Origin: Bacillus luti | GTDB lineage: Bacteria > Bacillota > Bacilli > Bacillales > Bacillaceae_G | Assembly (NCBI RefSeq): GCF_001884105.1 | Contig: NZ_MACI01000011.1 | Location: 62,001 to 126,000 of the forward strand | DNA length: 64,000 nucleotides | Direction of reading: 5' to 3' | In this document: piece by piece, positions 48,146-58,790 of the stretch | How positions within the stretch are numbered: position 1 is the stretch's first letter | Layout: every line of letters starts with the position of its first letter | The notes under the pieces: generated by a model | Databases searched by the model: none | Seen by the model: the letters and a program-made list of their open reading frames with translations, nothing else | What the model was told of the DNA's origin: nothing | Made by a program: the position numbers and the translations under genes

Positions 48146-50091
48146 CTCAAAATATATTACTTATAGGAGACGGCCTACTTGCAGACTATGTACATGATCA
48201 ATTATGCGAACAATATTCCATCATTCGCCAACATACTATTACAGAAGAGCTCCCTGAAAATATCGACCTCGCTCTCGTATTACATGACGGCTCTCCTTCT
48301 ACTATTCATCATGATGCTGAGCTAATTTTTCGTTCCAACGACATTCCGTGGCTACGTGCATTTACTTCATTTGGTGAAGGTATTATCGGCCCTTACATTC
48401 ATCCTCTTGCAGCTGGATGCACCCATTGCGCCGATGGGAGACGCTTTATTGCTGGATTTGACCAGAAAGAAATGTGGGAATTACAGCGGAAATATGCGCT
48501 AAAAGCGGATAATGTGACGAGACGTGATGTACGTGCTACCCAAAATGGTATGCTGCAAATGTGCCAACTCATTCATGCTGAAGCGGAAAAAATATTAGCT
48601 AACGGACATTCTTCTTTAGAAAATGAACTCATTTTACTAAACTTACAAACATTGCAATGTACACGGCATTCTTTTCTTCCTGATCCTCTCTGCCTTATGT
48701 GTAGTAATTTACCTGATGATACGGCGGATGCGGCAGAGATTTCTTTACAACCGAGTTTAAAAACAAGTAATGAAACGTATCGCTGTCGTTCCATACATGA
48801 GCTAAACACATTTTTAACGAGAGATTATTTAGATTACCGAGTTGGTATGTTGAACGGAAAAATGCAGCATTCTTTATTACCATTTGCTGACGTCATTATA
48901 AACATGCCGTTAATGTTTGGAAATGAAGGTGTTGCAGGTCGAACTCATTCATTTGCAATGAGTGAAGCAACTGCTATTTTAGAAGGTTTAGAGAGATATT
49001 GCGGTATGTCACCTCGAGGGAAAAAGACTAATGTACACGGTAGTTTTCATGATGTAGAGGATCACGCATTGAATCCCCTCTCGCTCGGTGTACATACAAA
49101 TGAACATTATAATCGTGATAGTTTTCCATTTAAACCATTTGATCCTGACTATGAACAAAACTGGGTATGGGGCTATTCTTTATTACAAAACAGGTCACTT
49201 TTAGTTCCTGAATCAATCGCTTATTATAGCCTCGGTCATCGAGACGCCTTCGTGTATGAAACATCAAATGGATGTGCAATTGGTGGTAGTTTAGAAGAAG
49301 CCATTTTTCACGGCATTTTAGAAATTGTAGAGCGTGACGCCTTCCTGCTCACTTGGTATGCTGAATTACCTCTTCCCCGCCTTGATCTTAGTTCAGCAAA
49401 TGATACAGAATTACAATTAATGATCCAGCGGTTACACACGATTACTGGATATGAGCTACATGCTTTTAACGCGACGATGGAACACGGCATCCCGAGCTTA
49501 TGGGTAATTGCGAAAAATACGCGTGAAAATGGGATGAACGTTGTCTGTGCAGGAGGCTCTCATTTAGATCCAATCCGTGCTCTAAAGAGTGCCATTCACG
49601 AAATAGCAGGTATGTTACTTATAACAGATGATGAACTTGAGCAAAAAAGAGAGTACTACGAAAATTGCTTACAAGATCCTTATCTCGTTAATAAAATGGA
49701 AGACCATAGTATGCTGTACGGATTGAAAGAAGCGGAAGAACGTCTTCACTTTCTTTTACGTGAAGATGCTCCAGTCCAAACGTTCCAAGAAATGAATGCA
49801 TTGCAATCATTTGATATGGATTTAACATCCGATCTTCATCAACTGTTAAATCGTTTGCATCAATCTGGACTCGAAGTAATCGTTGTAGATCAAACTGTAC
49901 CCCTTATAGAAAAAAACGGATTACATTGTGTAAAAGTCATTATTCCAGGCATGCTACCGATGACGTTCGGGCACCATCTTACTCGAGTTACAGGACTGGA
50001 CCGAGTATATACTGTACCGATGACACTTGGATATACAGATGAACCTTTAACGAATGAAAAATTAAATCCACATCCGCATCCGTTTCCATAG
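48142..50091 (+). CDS. TOMM cyclodehydratase: E1-like partner fused to YcaO
   Basis: 649 residues. The N-terminal E1-like/ThiF region (about 1-210) has CTHC and CLMC pairs, as in zinc-binding partner proteins; the YcaO domain (about 240-649) has EATAILEGLERY, EEAIFHGILEIVERDAF and SAIHEIAG, the ATP/Mg motifs, and ends in the PxPxP tail PHPHPFP needed in cyclodehydratases. It converts Cys/Ser/Thr of a precursor peptide to azolines using ATP. Coupled to the genes on both sides. Confidence 0.88.
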   Translation: MTQNILLIGDGLLADYVHDQLCEQYSIIRQHTITEELPENIDLALVLHDGSPSTIHHDAELIFRSNDIPWLRAFTSFGEGIIGPYIHPLAAGCTHCADGRRFIAGFDQKEMWELQRKYALKADNVTRRDVRATQNGMLQMCQLIHAEAEKILANGHSSLENELILLNLQTLQCTRHSFLPDPLCLMCSNLPDDTADAAEISLQPSLKTSNETYRCRSIHELNTFLTRDYLDYRVGMLNGKMQHSLLPFADVIINMPLMFGNEGVAGRTHSFAMSEATAILEGLERYCGMSPRGKKTNVHGSFHDVEDHALNPLSLGVHTNEHYNRDSFPFKPFDPDYEQNWVWGYSLLQNRSLLVPESIAYYSLGHRDAFVYETSNGCAIGGSLEEAIFHGILEIVERDAFLLTWYAELPLPRLDLSSANDTELQLMIQRLHTITGYELHAFNATMEHGIPSLWVIAKNTRENGMNVVCAGGSHLDPIRALKSAIHEIAGMLLITDDELEQKREYYENCLQDPYLVNKMEDHSMLYGLKEAEERLHFLLREDAPVQTFQEMNALQSFDMDLTSDLHQLLNRLHQSGLEVIVVDQTVPLIEKNGLHCVKVIIPGMLPMTFGHHLTRVTGLDRVYTVPMTLGYTDEPLTNEKLNPHPHPFP

Positions 50092-50106
50092 TAAAGGAGG
50101 GATTTC

Positions 50107-51648
50107 ATGCAGCTAAATACTTTTTTACATCATCTCCATTTCTCTATTGATGAAATTATGCCGAATCATGAGGTGGACTGGAAAGACGCACCACTTCCTC
50201 ATAAATTATACCGAAATTTACCTGTTATCCCTCTCTCTTTAGAAATCTCATCGTCTTTGCCGGACTCTTCTACTACACCTACTTTGGATGCGATTGGTCA
50301 TTACCTTTTGTATTCATTTGGTTTAACCGAATTATGTCAGCTAAATAGCGGAAGAAATTTATTACGAAGATCTATTCCTTCAGGCGGCGCTTTATATCCA
50401 AATGAATTGTATATATATTTAAAAATTGACGATTATCCAGACGGTATTTACCATTACGATGCCGCACATCATCGACTTATCTTACTTCGCGAAGGAAATT
50501 TCGATTCTTATCTTACAGACGCACTCGGTAATCGCTGTAACTTACATTCTTGTTTTGGTGCTGCATTTGTATCCACCGTTTTTTGGAAAAATTTCTTTAA
50601 ATACAATAATTTTTCCTATCGTCTCCAAGGATTAGATAGTGGTGTTCTCATCGGTCAATTACTTGAATGTGCCAAACAGTTCGGTTATACGAATGGCGTA
50701 TATTTTCAATTTCTAGACCGGGCAATGAATCATTTACTCGGATTATCTGAAGGTGAAGAAAGTGTGTATGCAGTTGTTCCTTTAAGTACAGAATCGCAAA
50801 CTGATTGGTTTCACAATGATTATCGTGAAAATAAAACAGTTACTTCTCATGAGTTGGTGCAGCAAATTCCGCCGTTAGCACATGAACATTTCATTCGCTC
50901 AAAACATGTTGATGAATATCCGATGATAACAAAATTAAATGAAGCCTCTATGATCGAATCGACCGAACACTTCCAAACATTCGCTCATGAAGAATACTAT
51001 CAACATAGTGCTCATGCTATACAGCTACCGAAAGTAGATCGTTTATCATATGATTTCTTACAACTTTGTAAAAAGCGATATTCACCTGATGCTGACTTTA
51101 TTTTAACGAAATGGGATACAGCGGGACTCGCTACTTTACTACAAGAAGCAAGCCTCTCCTTCCCTTATTACAACGATCTTGATGGTAAGTATGTAAATGA
51201 AAATGCACGCGTCTCATTATATGGATGTTTTTATAACGTAAAAGATATAGAAAATGGGGCTTACGCTTATAACAATAAAACGCATTCCATACAACCTATT
51301 CGATATGGAGACCTTCGTTATCCCCTTCAATCTAGTATGACGATGGATAATGTAAACCTTTTTCAAGTACCACTTTGCTTCCATGTAGTCGGAAAGAAAG
51401 ATTACTATACAAATGCATTAGGCTATAGAGGATACCGTATTCACCAAATGGAAGCTGGTATACTCGTTCATAAACTCGTTTTTGCTGCAACCGCTATGGG
51501 GATGGGCGGGCATCCGTTGCTTAGCTTTGATACAAATTCATGCGATCAATTGTACGGGATAGATGCTGGAAATGAAACGTCTCTCATTCAAATTCCTGTT
51601 GGGGCATATCGGGCGCGGGATTGGTTAAAAGGGGCTTTGAATAATTAG
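50107..51648 (+). CDS. SagB-type azoline dehydrogenase
   Basis: 513 residues, about twice a single nitroreductase, with two flavin-reductase-like halves. FMN-binding motif RRSIPSGGALYPNELYIYL near residue 88, and a C-terminal repeat with FHVVGKKDYYTNALGYRGYR and ATAMGMGGHPLL. It oxidises azolines to thiazoles/oxazoles using FMN. Third TOMM gene, 15 nt after the cyclodehydratase with AAGGAGG RBS; a terminator follows. Confidence 0.87.
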   Translation: MQLNTFLHHLHFSIDEIMPNHEVDWKDAPLPHKLYRNLPVIPLSLEISSSLPDSSTTPTLDAIGHYLLYSFGLTELCQLNSGRNLLRRSIPSGGALYPNELYIYLKIDDYPDGIYHYDAAHHRLILLREGNFDSYLTDALGNRCNLHSCFGAAFVSTVFWKNFFKYNNFSYRLQGLDSGVLIGQLLECAKQFGYTNGVYFQFLDRAMNHLLGLSEGEESVYAVVPLSTESQTDWFHNDYRENKTVTSHELVQQIPPLAHEHFIRSKHVDEYPMITKLNEASMIESTEHFQTFAHEEYYQHSAHAIQLPKVDRLSYDFLQLCKKRYSPDADFILTKWDTAGLATLLQEASLSFPYYNDLDGKYVNENARVSLYGCFYNVKDIENGAYAYNNKTHSIQPIRYGDLRYPLQSSMTMDNVNLFQVPLCFHVVGKKDYYTNALGYRGYRIHQMEAGILVHKLVFAATAMGMGGHPLLSFDTNSCDQLYGIDAGNETSLIQIPVGAYRARDWLKGALNN

Positions 51649-51677
51649 AAGCACGCCGTCTATCGGCGTGCTTTTTT
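51648..51677 (+). terminator. Terminator of the TOMM operon
   Basis: AGCACGCCG pairs with CGGCGTGCT across 5 nt, followed by T6. Confidence 0.92.
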
Positions 51678-51739
51678 AAAGGACTTAATTTATAAAAAGC
51701 GAAATGAGTATATATTCTTACATAAAAGGAGAGTTTGAC

Positions 51740-52330
51740 TTGAGCATTTTACAACGATTAATTCAGCAAGCAAAAAATCCTCGCGGGACAATTGGTTCTT
51801 CCATGCTTTGTATTATGAACGCTGCACATACGAGACTCACAAGTTGGGGATTACAGAAAGTACATATAAAGACAGATGCAATCATATTAGATATCGGTTG
51901 TGGTGGAGGTAAAACAATACACACTCTTTCAAAACGAACTCCACTTGGGAAAATATATGGGATTGACTATTCAGATCAAGCTGTTGAAAACTCAAAGAAA
52001 GCCAATATACAGGACGTAAAAAAAGGAAAAGTCATCATTCATCAGGCAAGTGTCTCCTCTATTCCTTACAATACAAACTTCTTCGATCTCATAACCGCTT
52101 TTCAAACACACTACTTTTGGCCCGATGTGGAACAAGATATAAAAGAAGTATTTCGCGTCTTACAAGCGAATGGATCTTTTTTATTAGTAGCTGAAACTTT
52201 CAAAATTCAATATCATATGGAAAAGTGTAAAACGAATGAAGAATTAGTAAACCTTTTTTATAAAACAGGATTTACAAGTGTGAAATGTTATGAAGAAAGA
52301 GGATGTCTTTGTGTAATAGGAATTAAGTAA
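51740..52330 (+). CDS. Class I SAM-dependent methyltransferase
   Basis: 196 residues with motif I LDIGCGGGKTIHTL, acidic strand-2 end in YGIDYSD and FDLITAFQTHYFWPD. TTG 51740 is chosen because AAAGGAGAG precedes it; ATG 51704 has no ribosome site. UbiE/YdaC-like. Substrate unknown. It follows the TOMM operon but is separated by a strong terminator, so a role in that pathway is possible but unsupported. Confidence 0.85.
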   Translation: MSILQRLIQQAKNPRGTIGSSMLCIMNAAHTRLTSWGLQKVHIKTDAIILDIGCGGGKTIHTLSKRTPLGKIYGIDYSDQAVENSKKANIQDVKKGKVIIHQASVSSIPYNTNFFDLITAFQTHYFWPDVEQDIKEVFRVLQANGSFLLVAETFKIQYHMEKCKTNEELVNLFYKTGFTSVKCYEERGCLCVIGIK

Positions 52331-52359
52331 AAAGCAGACCCTTTGAGGTCTGCTTTTTA
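52329..52359. terminator. Bidirectional terminator
   Basis: AAAAGCAGACC pairs with GGTCTGCTTTT; serves the methyltransferase and the opposing gene. Confidence 0.9.
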
Positions 52360-52770
52360 CTAGATTAATTTAAAGATGCTCTTAATTTGTCTTGCAAATA
52401 ACCAGTTTTTCGTACCGTAGTTATCATTTAAGCTATCTAAATTAATAGATTGTCCGTTAGCAAACTTTAATTCTAACGTTGTATTTTTATCATTTGTTTT
52501 TAAATTGCTATGTGTAATGGCATCATACTTTAATTTTTCAATTTCAACATATTCTTCTTTTTCTTGTCCGATCACGACGTGGTCTTGGAAGAAGAACAAC
52601 ACTTCTACTTTCTTACCGAAACAAAATACATTTTTCGTATAGATTAACGTCGCGTTATCAAGTCCGACACATACTTCTTTCATCTCTTCCACAACGTGTC
52701 CAAAGTCTTCTTCTTGTCTTGCGTTTGATTCCGCAATCCATTCTTCGATTGTTTTCATGTTAATTGCCAT
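52360..52770 (-). CDS. Hypothetical protein, possibly DUF3908
   Basis: 136 residues, acidic, cytoplasmic. N-terminal helix (MKTIEEWIAESNARQEEDFG) and a beta-rich body with VEVLFFFQDHVVIGQEKEEYVEI that looks PH-like. The DUF3908 link is from memory. Function unknown. GGGGG ribosome site upstream. Confidence 0.7.
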   Translation of the reverse strand: MAINMKTIEEWIAESNARQEEDFGHVVEEMKEVCVGLDNATLIYTKNVFCFGKKVEVLFFFQDHVVIGQEKEEYVEIEKLKYDAITHSNLKTNDKNTTLELKFANGQSINLDSLNDNYGTKNWLFARQIKSIFKLI

Positions 52771-52909
52771 ACTGCGCCCCCTGGTTCGTTCATTGCTTTG
52801 TTTTAAAATAAATACTATATGAAAATATAAGCGATACGTACTACGTTTTCAAGGGTGAACGCTATATTCAAAATAAAGTGAAACTTCAATTACTCCGCCT
52901 TCACAAAAA

Positions 52910-54308
<1,399 letters not shown>

Positions 54309-54461
54309 TTATAGAAATACACCTATCCCCATTGTAAAGAAAGATTATTTCATCTACAAATTTGGTGCACAAACTTATACGTGAATAGGTAACCGTCGTG
54401 TCTTATAAACAACATGTTTAATATGCTATAACAGTTACTATTGAAAGTAGGTGAAACATAC

Positions 54462-54890
54462 ATGTGCGCCGGCCTTCTCGCCCAGCTTCCAGAGGAACCG
54501 AAAGAACCGAAAGCCGCCTTGCCACTTGACCAAGAATTTTCCATTAACGCGACCCTATATAGTGCTCGTGCTTGGTTATCTAATGATGAGACTTTCGCAC
54601 AAACGATTTGGAAAGGCTCTCGCTTCGCTTCAGCCTCACACGCTGGCAAGTCCATCTTACCAATTGGAACTGTTAAAATTTTGAACTTATCTGATGATAC
54701 AATAACAGTTACTGCATCATCAGAATCAGACGATACACTCAAAATAGTCGTCCCACCTCATTCTGAAGGTGTTTTAACATCTAGTGCTTTATCCGATGTG
54801 CAAGCTAGTACATCAGGAGGAGCAAGTAAAGTCACATTCCTCTTTCACATCTTCTTCTCTAGAGATCCTGGTCCAGATAAAAAACCATAA
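54462..54890 (+). CDS. Hypothetical protein
   Basis: 142 residues starting at ATG 54462 with AGGTGA upstream. Pro/Glu/Lys-rich N-terminus (LPEEPKEPKAALPLDQEF), then an all-beta region (TVKILNLSDDTITVTASSESDDTLKIVVPPHSEG) like a small sandwich, ending FFSRDPGPDKKP. No signal peptide or family recognised. Divergent from the CoA-disulfide reductase gene. Confidence 0.75.
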   Translation: MCAGLLAQLPEEPKEPKAALPLDQEFSINATLYSARAWLSNDETFAQTIWKGSRFASASHAGKSILPIGTVKILNLSDDTITVTASSESDDTLKIVVPPHSEGVLTSSALSDVQASTSGGASKVTFLFHIFFSRDPGPDKKP

Positions 54891-54921
54891 AAAAGGTACA
54901 GTTATGCACTGTACCTTTTCA
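54890..54921. terminator. Bidirectional terminator
   Basis: AAAAGGTACAG/CTGTACCTTTT across a 7-nt loop. Confidence 0.9.
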
Positions 54922-54927
54922 CGTATT

Positions 54928-56163
54928 CTATTCTCTTGATTTGATCAATTCAACATTATAAGACTCAATATTAGTCAACACTCCTGTAAAATATGGATTT
55001 TCTCTGTACCAAGACTGTTTTGAAAAGTACGCTTGCATATCTTTCGTTTGAAACATATGTCCATGCCTTGCGTATATTTCATTTCTAGCAATTTTTAACT
55101 GTTCTTTCGATAAGTATCTTAAATCTGAACTCGTTAATTTTCGAATATCACTATCTGGAAAGATGAAACCATTATATACATACCCAGTCGTGGGCATCGG
55201 AGCAACATTGTAAACAACTGTTTTTTCTTCACTTTTCTTTTGAAATGGAAGATTATAAGACGAAAGTGCCGTTACCGTTTCTACTTTCGTCGTTTCCCGT
55301 CCACTTTCTCCATTTCGTTCTAAATAAATCGTCGCGCTTCCATCAGTCGCTATCGGTCCCCACGTAATTTCTTCTCCAGTCAGCGCTGTAACTGGTTTTT
55401 GATTCACGTACAATGTCGCGCCTGGCATATTCGTTTGAACTGTAATATATTTCCCTTGCAACGTTAAATCGATCGTTACATTATTTTGGCTTTGTTTCAT
55501 AAGTACGACCTTTTCCTCGCGTGATAGTTTTACATAGTCATTTTTATATTCTGATTGAAATACTTGAGTTCCTGGAAGAAACGGTCCATATTGCTTCTCA
55601 AACTTTTTGTCATCTGTCTTATCAATTTCTTTTCCGTTCATTTTTAAAGATGTGCCTTTTTCATTTGAAAGCAAAGTTGTATAGTACGTCTTCGCTTTCA
55701 ATTTATACCGATCAAATATAAAGAAATACTTCCCGTCTTTCGTTAAAGAAAAATCTGCTCTTTCTATTCCATCCCCTTGTTTTTCACCTTGCCTCAAATA
55801 TTCCTTCAGTTCATTCACGTAGGATGGATTCTCTTTTATATACGAAAATAGAGGCATTACACTCTCTCTCGTTACAACAACTGATGGATCATCTGCCGTG
55901 ATGATCTCAGCTAACTTCTCCCCGTCCCTCTCTTGTAAAATCGTAATCATCCGGTCTACTTGTGCCCCCTGCGCATAATACGATGATCCGTACAAATACA
56001 ATCCAACAATCGCTATAACAAATAGTGCTAAAAGTGTAATACCCACTTTTGTACCGCTGCTCATGTTCTTCTTTACTACAGGATTGCCCCTCTTCATCCC
56101 GCAGTTTTGACAAAATTGCACACCATCTTCAAACTGAATTCCGCACTTTGTACAGACATTCAT
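54928..56163 (-). CDS. TcaA-like zinc-ribbon membrane protein with YARHG domain
   Basis: 411 residues: N-terminal zinc ribbon CTKCG...CQNCG, one helix (about 43-62), repeated TcaA-type extracytoplasmic domains with GATLYVNQKPV, and a C-terminal YARHG module (IARNEIYARHGHMFQTKDM), which in this family binds cell-wall or surface ligands. ATG 56163 is preferred over GTG 56175. Gene pair with the next zinc-ribbon protein, 19 nt apart. Confidence 0.85.
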   Translation of the reverse strand: MNVCTKCGIQFEDGVQFCQNCGMKRGNPVVKKNMSSGTKVGITLLALFVIAIVGLYLYGSSYYAQGAQVDRMITILQERDGEKLAEIITADDPSVVVTRESVMPLFSYIKENPSYVNELKEYLRQGEKQGDGIERADFSLTKDGKYFFIFDRYKLKAKTYYTTLLSNEKGTSLKMNGKEIDKTDDKKFEKQYGPFLPGTQVFQSEYKNDYVKLSREEKVVLMKQSQNNVTIDLTLQGKYITVQTNMPGATLYVNQKPVTALTGEEITWGPIATDGSATIYLERNGESGRETTKVETVTALSSYNLPFQKKSEEKTVVYNVAPMPTTGYVYNGFIFPDSDIRKLTSSDLRYLSKEQLKIARNEIYARHGHMFQTKDMQAYFSKQSWYRENPYFTGVLTNIESYNVELIKSRE

Positions 56164-56182
56164 CCATTCACCCACCTTTTCT

Positions 56183-56965
56183 TTAGAAGCCAGTTAATCC
56201 TCCAGTAAATGTTTGAATTATCATGTTAAAGTAAGACCAAAATACAATCCATACTGCGATGCCGTTTAAAACATTTGCGATAAGAAGAGTGTAAACAAGG
56301 TCTAGTCCACCGTTATCTAATTTTGCTATAGCTACAACTATACTAATTCCCATATACGTTGTAGCCAGCCCTAATAATAACGGTAAAAAAAGGATTAATA
56401 AGAAACTAAACAGAAAAGAAAGTACTAATATAGCAATAGCTGGAGTCGCTATCGTTCCCCATATACCGAATACTTCAAGAAACGAAAAAGAAGATTTCAT
56501 CATCTTACCACTTACAAAAATAATAAATCCGACAAATAAAGTTAAAATTAGTAAAAATAAAAAGACCTTTATAGACTCTCCAAAGAAAGAAGGCGTAGAT
56601 AAATCCGGCGCTAATGTTCTCGTAAGTGCTGCCCCAGCGCTCATTATTCTATAAAAAATACATGCTCCTAAAAAACAAATAAGTAAAAGGCTTGTAATTC
56701 CATTTCGCACTTCAATATTGCCACTTTTCATAATTGCTGTCGGTGCTTTTAAAGCATGTTTAAAAAACTGAAAATAGCCACTTGCAAATCGCTTCGCTTG
56801 CTCTACCGTTTCATTTGAACGTGTTTCCTTCACTTGTGCTGCCGATGGTTGATGTCCCCCTTCTGGGCCACCACTCACTACTACTTCTTCTATTAACGAA
56901 TGTCCACAATTCCCGCAAAACTTTGCCTCTGCTGCATTCTCTGTATGACACGCTGAACATTTCAT
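56183..56965 (-). CDS. Zinc-ribbon, multi-helix membrane protein (Yip1-like)
   Basis: 260 residues: N-terminal zinc ribbon CSACH...CGNCG, a linker, then five to six helices. Composition resembles YIP1/DUF-type proteins encoded next to TcaA-like genes in Firmicutes. Function unknown; probably acts with the TcaA-like protein at the envelope. AAGGAGGGATG precedes the start. Confidence 0.75.
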   Translation of the reverse strand: MKCSACHTENAAEAKFCGNCGHSLIEEVVVSGGPEGGHQPSAAQVKETRSNETVEQAKRFASGYFQFFKHALKAPTAIMKSGNIEVRNGITSLLLICFLGACIFYRIMSAGAALTRTLAPDLSTPSFFGESIKVFLFLLILTLFVGFIIFVSGKMMKSSFSFLEVFGIWGTIATPAIAILVLSFLFSFLLILFLPLLLGLATTYMGISIVVAIAKLDNGGLDLVYTLLIANVLNGIAVWIVFWSYFNMIIQTFTGGLTGF

Positions 56966-57166
56966 GCTCTCATCCCTCCTTATGCATATACCTGATAGGG
57001 TGTTACAAATTCAATATATGACTTTGGACATAAAACATGACTACAAGAAGAAGATTATGAACTCCTCCTTTTGAAGAAAAATATATAGACTAGCAATCTA
57101 GAAAAATAATGCTATTATGAAACAGAGCAAATAAAGTGAACCTTTAAACAGATTGGATGAAAGACA

Positions 57167-58000
57167 ATGGAATTTGTAAACTCTATTTTTCAAATACTCC
57201 TTACAAGTATAATCCAACTATTTTCTTTAATTGGAGTCATCATTGTAATCGGATTTCTATTAGGTTATTTAGAATCACTAACAAGAATGTATTGGGCGAG
57301 AGCTTTCGGAAGAAAAGGATTCCTTTTGACTGCGTGGATTGGTGTTCCTATTCACGAACTTGGACATGCCATTATGTGCGTACTATTCCGTCATAAAATT
57401 GTAGCAACGCAGTTCTTCCCAACAGATACAAGTCAAGGAGCTTTAGGTTACGTACAACATCAATACAATCAAAAAAGTGTATATCAACGAATTGGGAATT
57501 TCTTTATCGGCATCGGGCCTATTATTTCAGGTATTACTGCATTAATCCTTTTAATGCGCTATTTCGTACCCGAATCTTATTCTTTATTTAATACAACTCT
57601 CGAAACAACCGTTTCCTCTACTTCTATTAATTTAGAAATGGTTCAGAATATGTTCTTGTCGACGTTTGTGTTATTAAAAAGCTTATTTACAATAAGCAAT
57701 TTATTGAATCCTTCCTTTTGGTTATTTTTATTTATCGCCATTTGTATTTCTGCTCATATCGCTTTAAGTAAACCAGACATTAAAGGATCGATAGACGGTG
57801 TTATCGTCATGTTTACCGTGTTATTTTTATTCAACATCATAGCAGGTCTTTTCCAATACGACAGTAATCTGCTAATTGGACAGGTTATGAAATATAATAT
57901 GTATCTCATTGCATTTTCTAGTGTGGCACTGCTGTTCTCTTGTATTTCTACACTTGTTAGTTTTGTGTTTTATAAAATAAGAGGAGGGCGTTCGTTTTGA
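57167..58000 (+). CDS. Integral membrane protein with HELGH motif, possible metalloprotease
   Basis: 277 residues, about six helices. HELGH at 63-67 lies at a membrane boundary (WIGVPIHELGHAIM), as in M50-type intramembrane zinc proteases; the second metal ligand motif (NxxPxxxxDG type) is not obvious, although SIDGVIV occurs late. It may be a protease-like or M50-related protein of unknown substrate. Single gene with a shared terminator. Confidence 0.65.
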   Translation: MEFVNSIFQILLTSIIQLFSLIGVIIVIGFLLGYLESLTRMYWARAFGRKGFLLTAWIGVPIHELGHAIMCVLFRHKIVATQFFPTDTSQGALGYVQHQYNQKSVYQRIGNFFIGIGPIISGITALILLMRYFVPESYSLFNTTLETTVSSTSINLEMVQNMFLSTFVLLKSLFTISNLLNPSFWLFLFIAICISAHIALSKPDIKGSIDGVIVMFTVLFLFNIIAGLFQYDSNLLIGQVMKYNMYLIAFSSVALLFSCISTLVSFVFYKIRGGRSF

Positions 58001-58016
58001 ACGCCCTCTTCTTATT
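57976..58016. terminator. Bidirectional terminator overlapping both stops
   Basis: AATAAGAGGAGGGCGTT pairs with AACGCCCTCTTCTTATT (one G-T) around the stop of the HELGH gene. Confidence 0.88.
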
Positions 58017-58698
58017 AATTACTTCTCTTATAATCACACTGCTCAACCGGAACACGAGCATGCCCCTCTTCATCGGTACACCATGACTGTGACTGGAATG
58101 CAAGGAAGATACCAATCCATTCTTCTTTCTTCTCAAAGTGAATGAGTATTCCTCCGTCTTGCCATATACCATTATCACCTTTCCATTTCTCTACATTCCC
58201 TTGGTTCATATGAATATCGTGTATCCCGTTTCCTGGTTCGAAATGAAAGTAAGAATCGGGTGTATTTTCTTCTGGTCCCCATCTTTCGCCAAACGCGTAA
58301 ATAATTGCTTTTTCTTCTATCGCTCGTTTTATATAACGTTCTATTTTTTCATTTAAATCATTATCAACACCTGCTTTTTCAGCAGGTAAAGGAATCATTT
58401 GTTTCGAATCAAATAAATTACCTCTTACATAATCTAAAGCGACTTTCGGTTCATTGTTTTTTATTTCTGTAAAACCGAATGGTAATGTCGGTAAAATATG
58501 AATCGCCTCTGACCGAATATCGTCACTCGCAAAATATAAAACTTCTGACGGATAACTTTGCGACTTTACGTTAATTGCAATGCGATAATTTACTTCTGCT
58601 TCGCCTTGTAAATGAACTTGATAATGAGGTGTCCTCCCTTTTCCAATCTTAGATTGTATAACGGTACCTTTTAACACACCATAATTTTTTAAGGGCAT
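58015..58698 (-). CDS. yukJ: YukJ-family protein (DUF2278)
   Basis: 227 residues starting MPLKNYGVLKG, the family hallmark; ATG 58698 gives this start. Mid-protein IYAFGERWGPE and C-terminal GIHDIHMNQGN...DGGILIHF are characteristic, the last near a lamin-tail-like fold in some relatives. Function unknown. Opposite to the HELGH gene. Confidence 0.85.
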   Translation of the reverse strand: MPLKNYGVLKGTVIQSKIGKGRTPHYQVHLQGEAEVNYRIAINVKSQSYPSEVLYFASDDIRSEAIHILPTLPFGFTEIKNNEPKVALDYVRGNLFDSKQMIPLPAEKAGVDNDLNEKIERYIKRAIEEKAIIYAFGERWGPEENTPDSYFHFEPGNGIHDIHMNQGNVEKWKGDNGIWQDGGILIHFEKKEEWIGIFLAFQSQSWCTDEEGHARVPVEQCDYKRSN

Positions 58699-58761
58699 AC
58701 CTTTCATCTCCTATTCATTTAGTAGAAGCTTTTCATATTTAAAACATTATCCAATCATAAA

Positions 58762-58790
58762 AAAAATCCTCCTATGTTAGGAGGATTTTT
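58762..58790 (-). terminator. Terminator of the L-lactate permease gene
   Basis: AAAAATCCTCC/GGAGGATTTTT with a 7-nt loop. Confidence 0.9.

Noticed and set aside
54462-54890. Hypothetical gene considered as the TOMM precursor
   Set aside because: Only one Cys, at the N-terminus, and an all-beta body; no leader/core layout or CxxCxx repeats.
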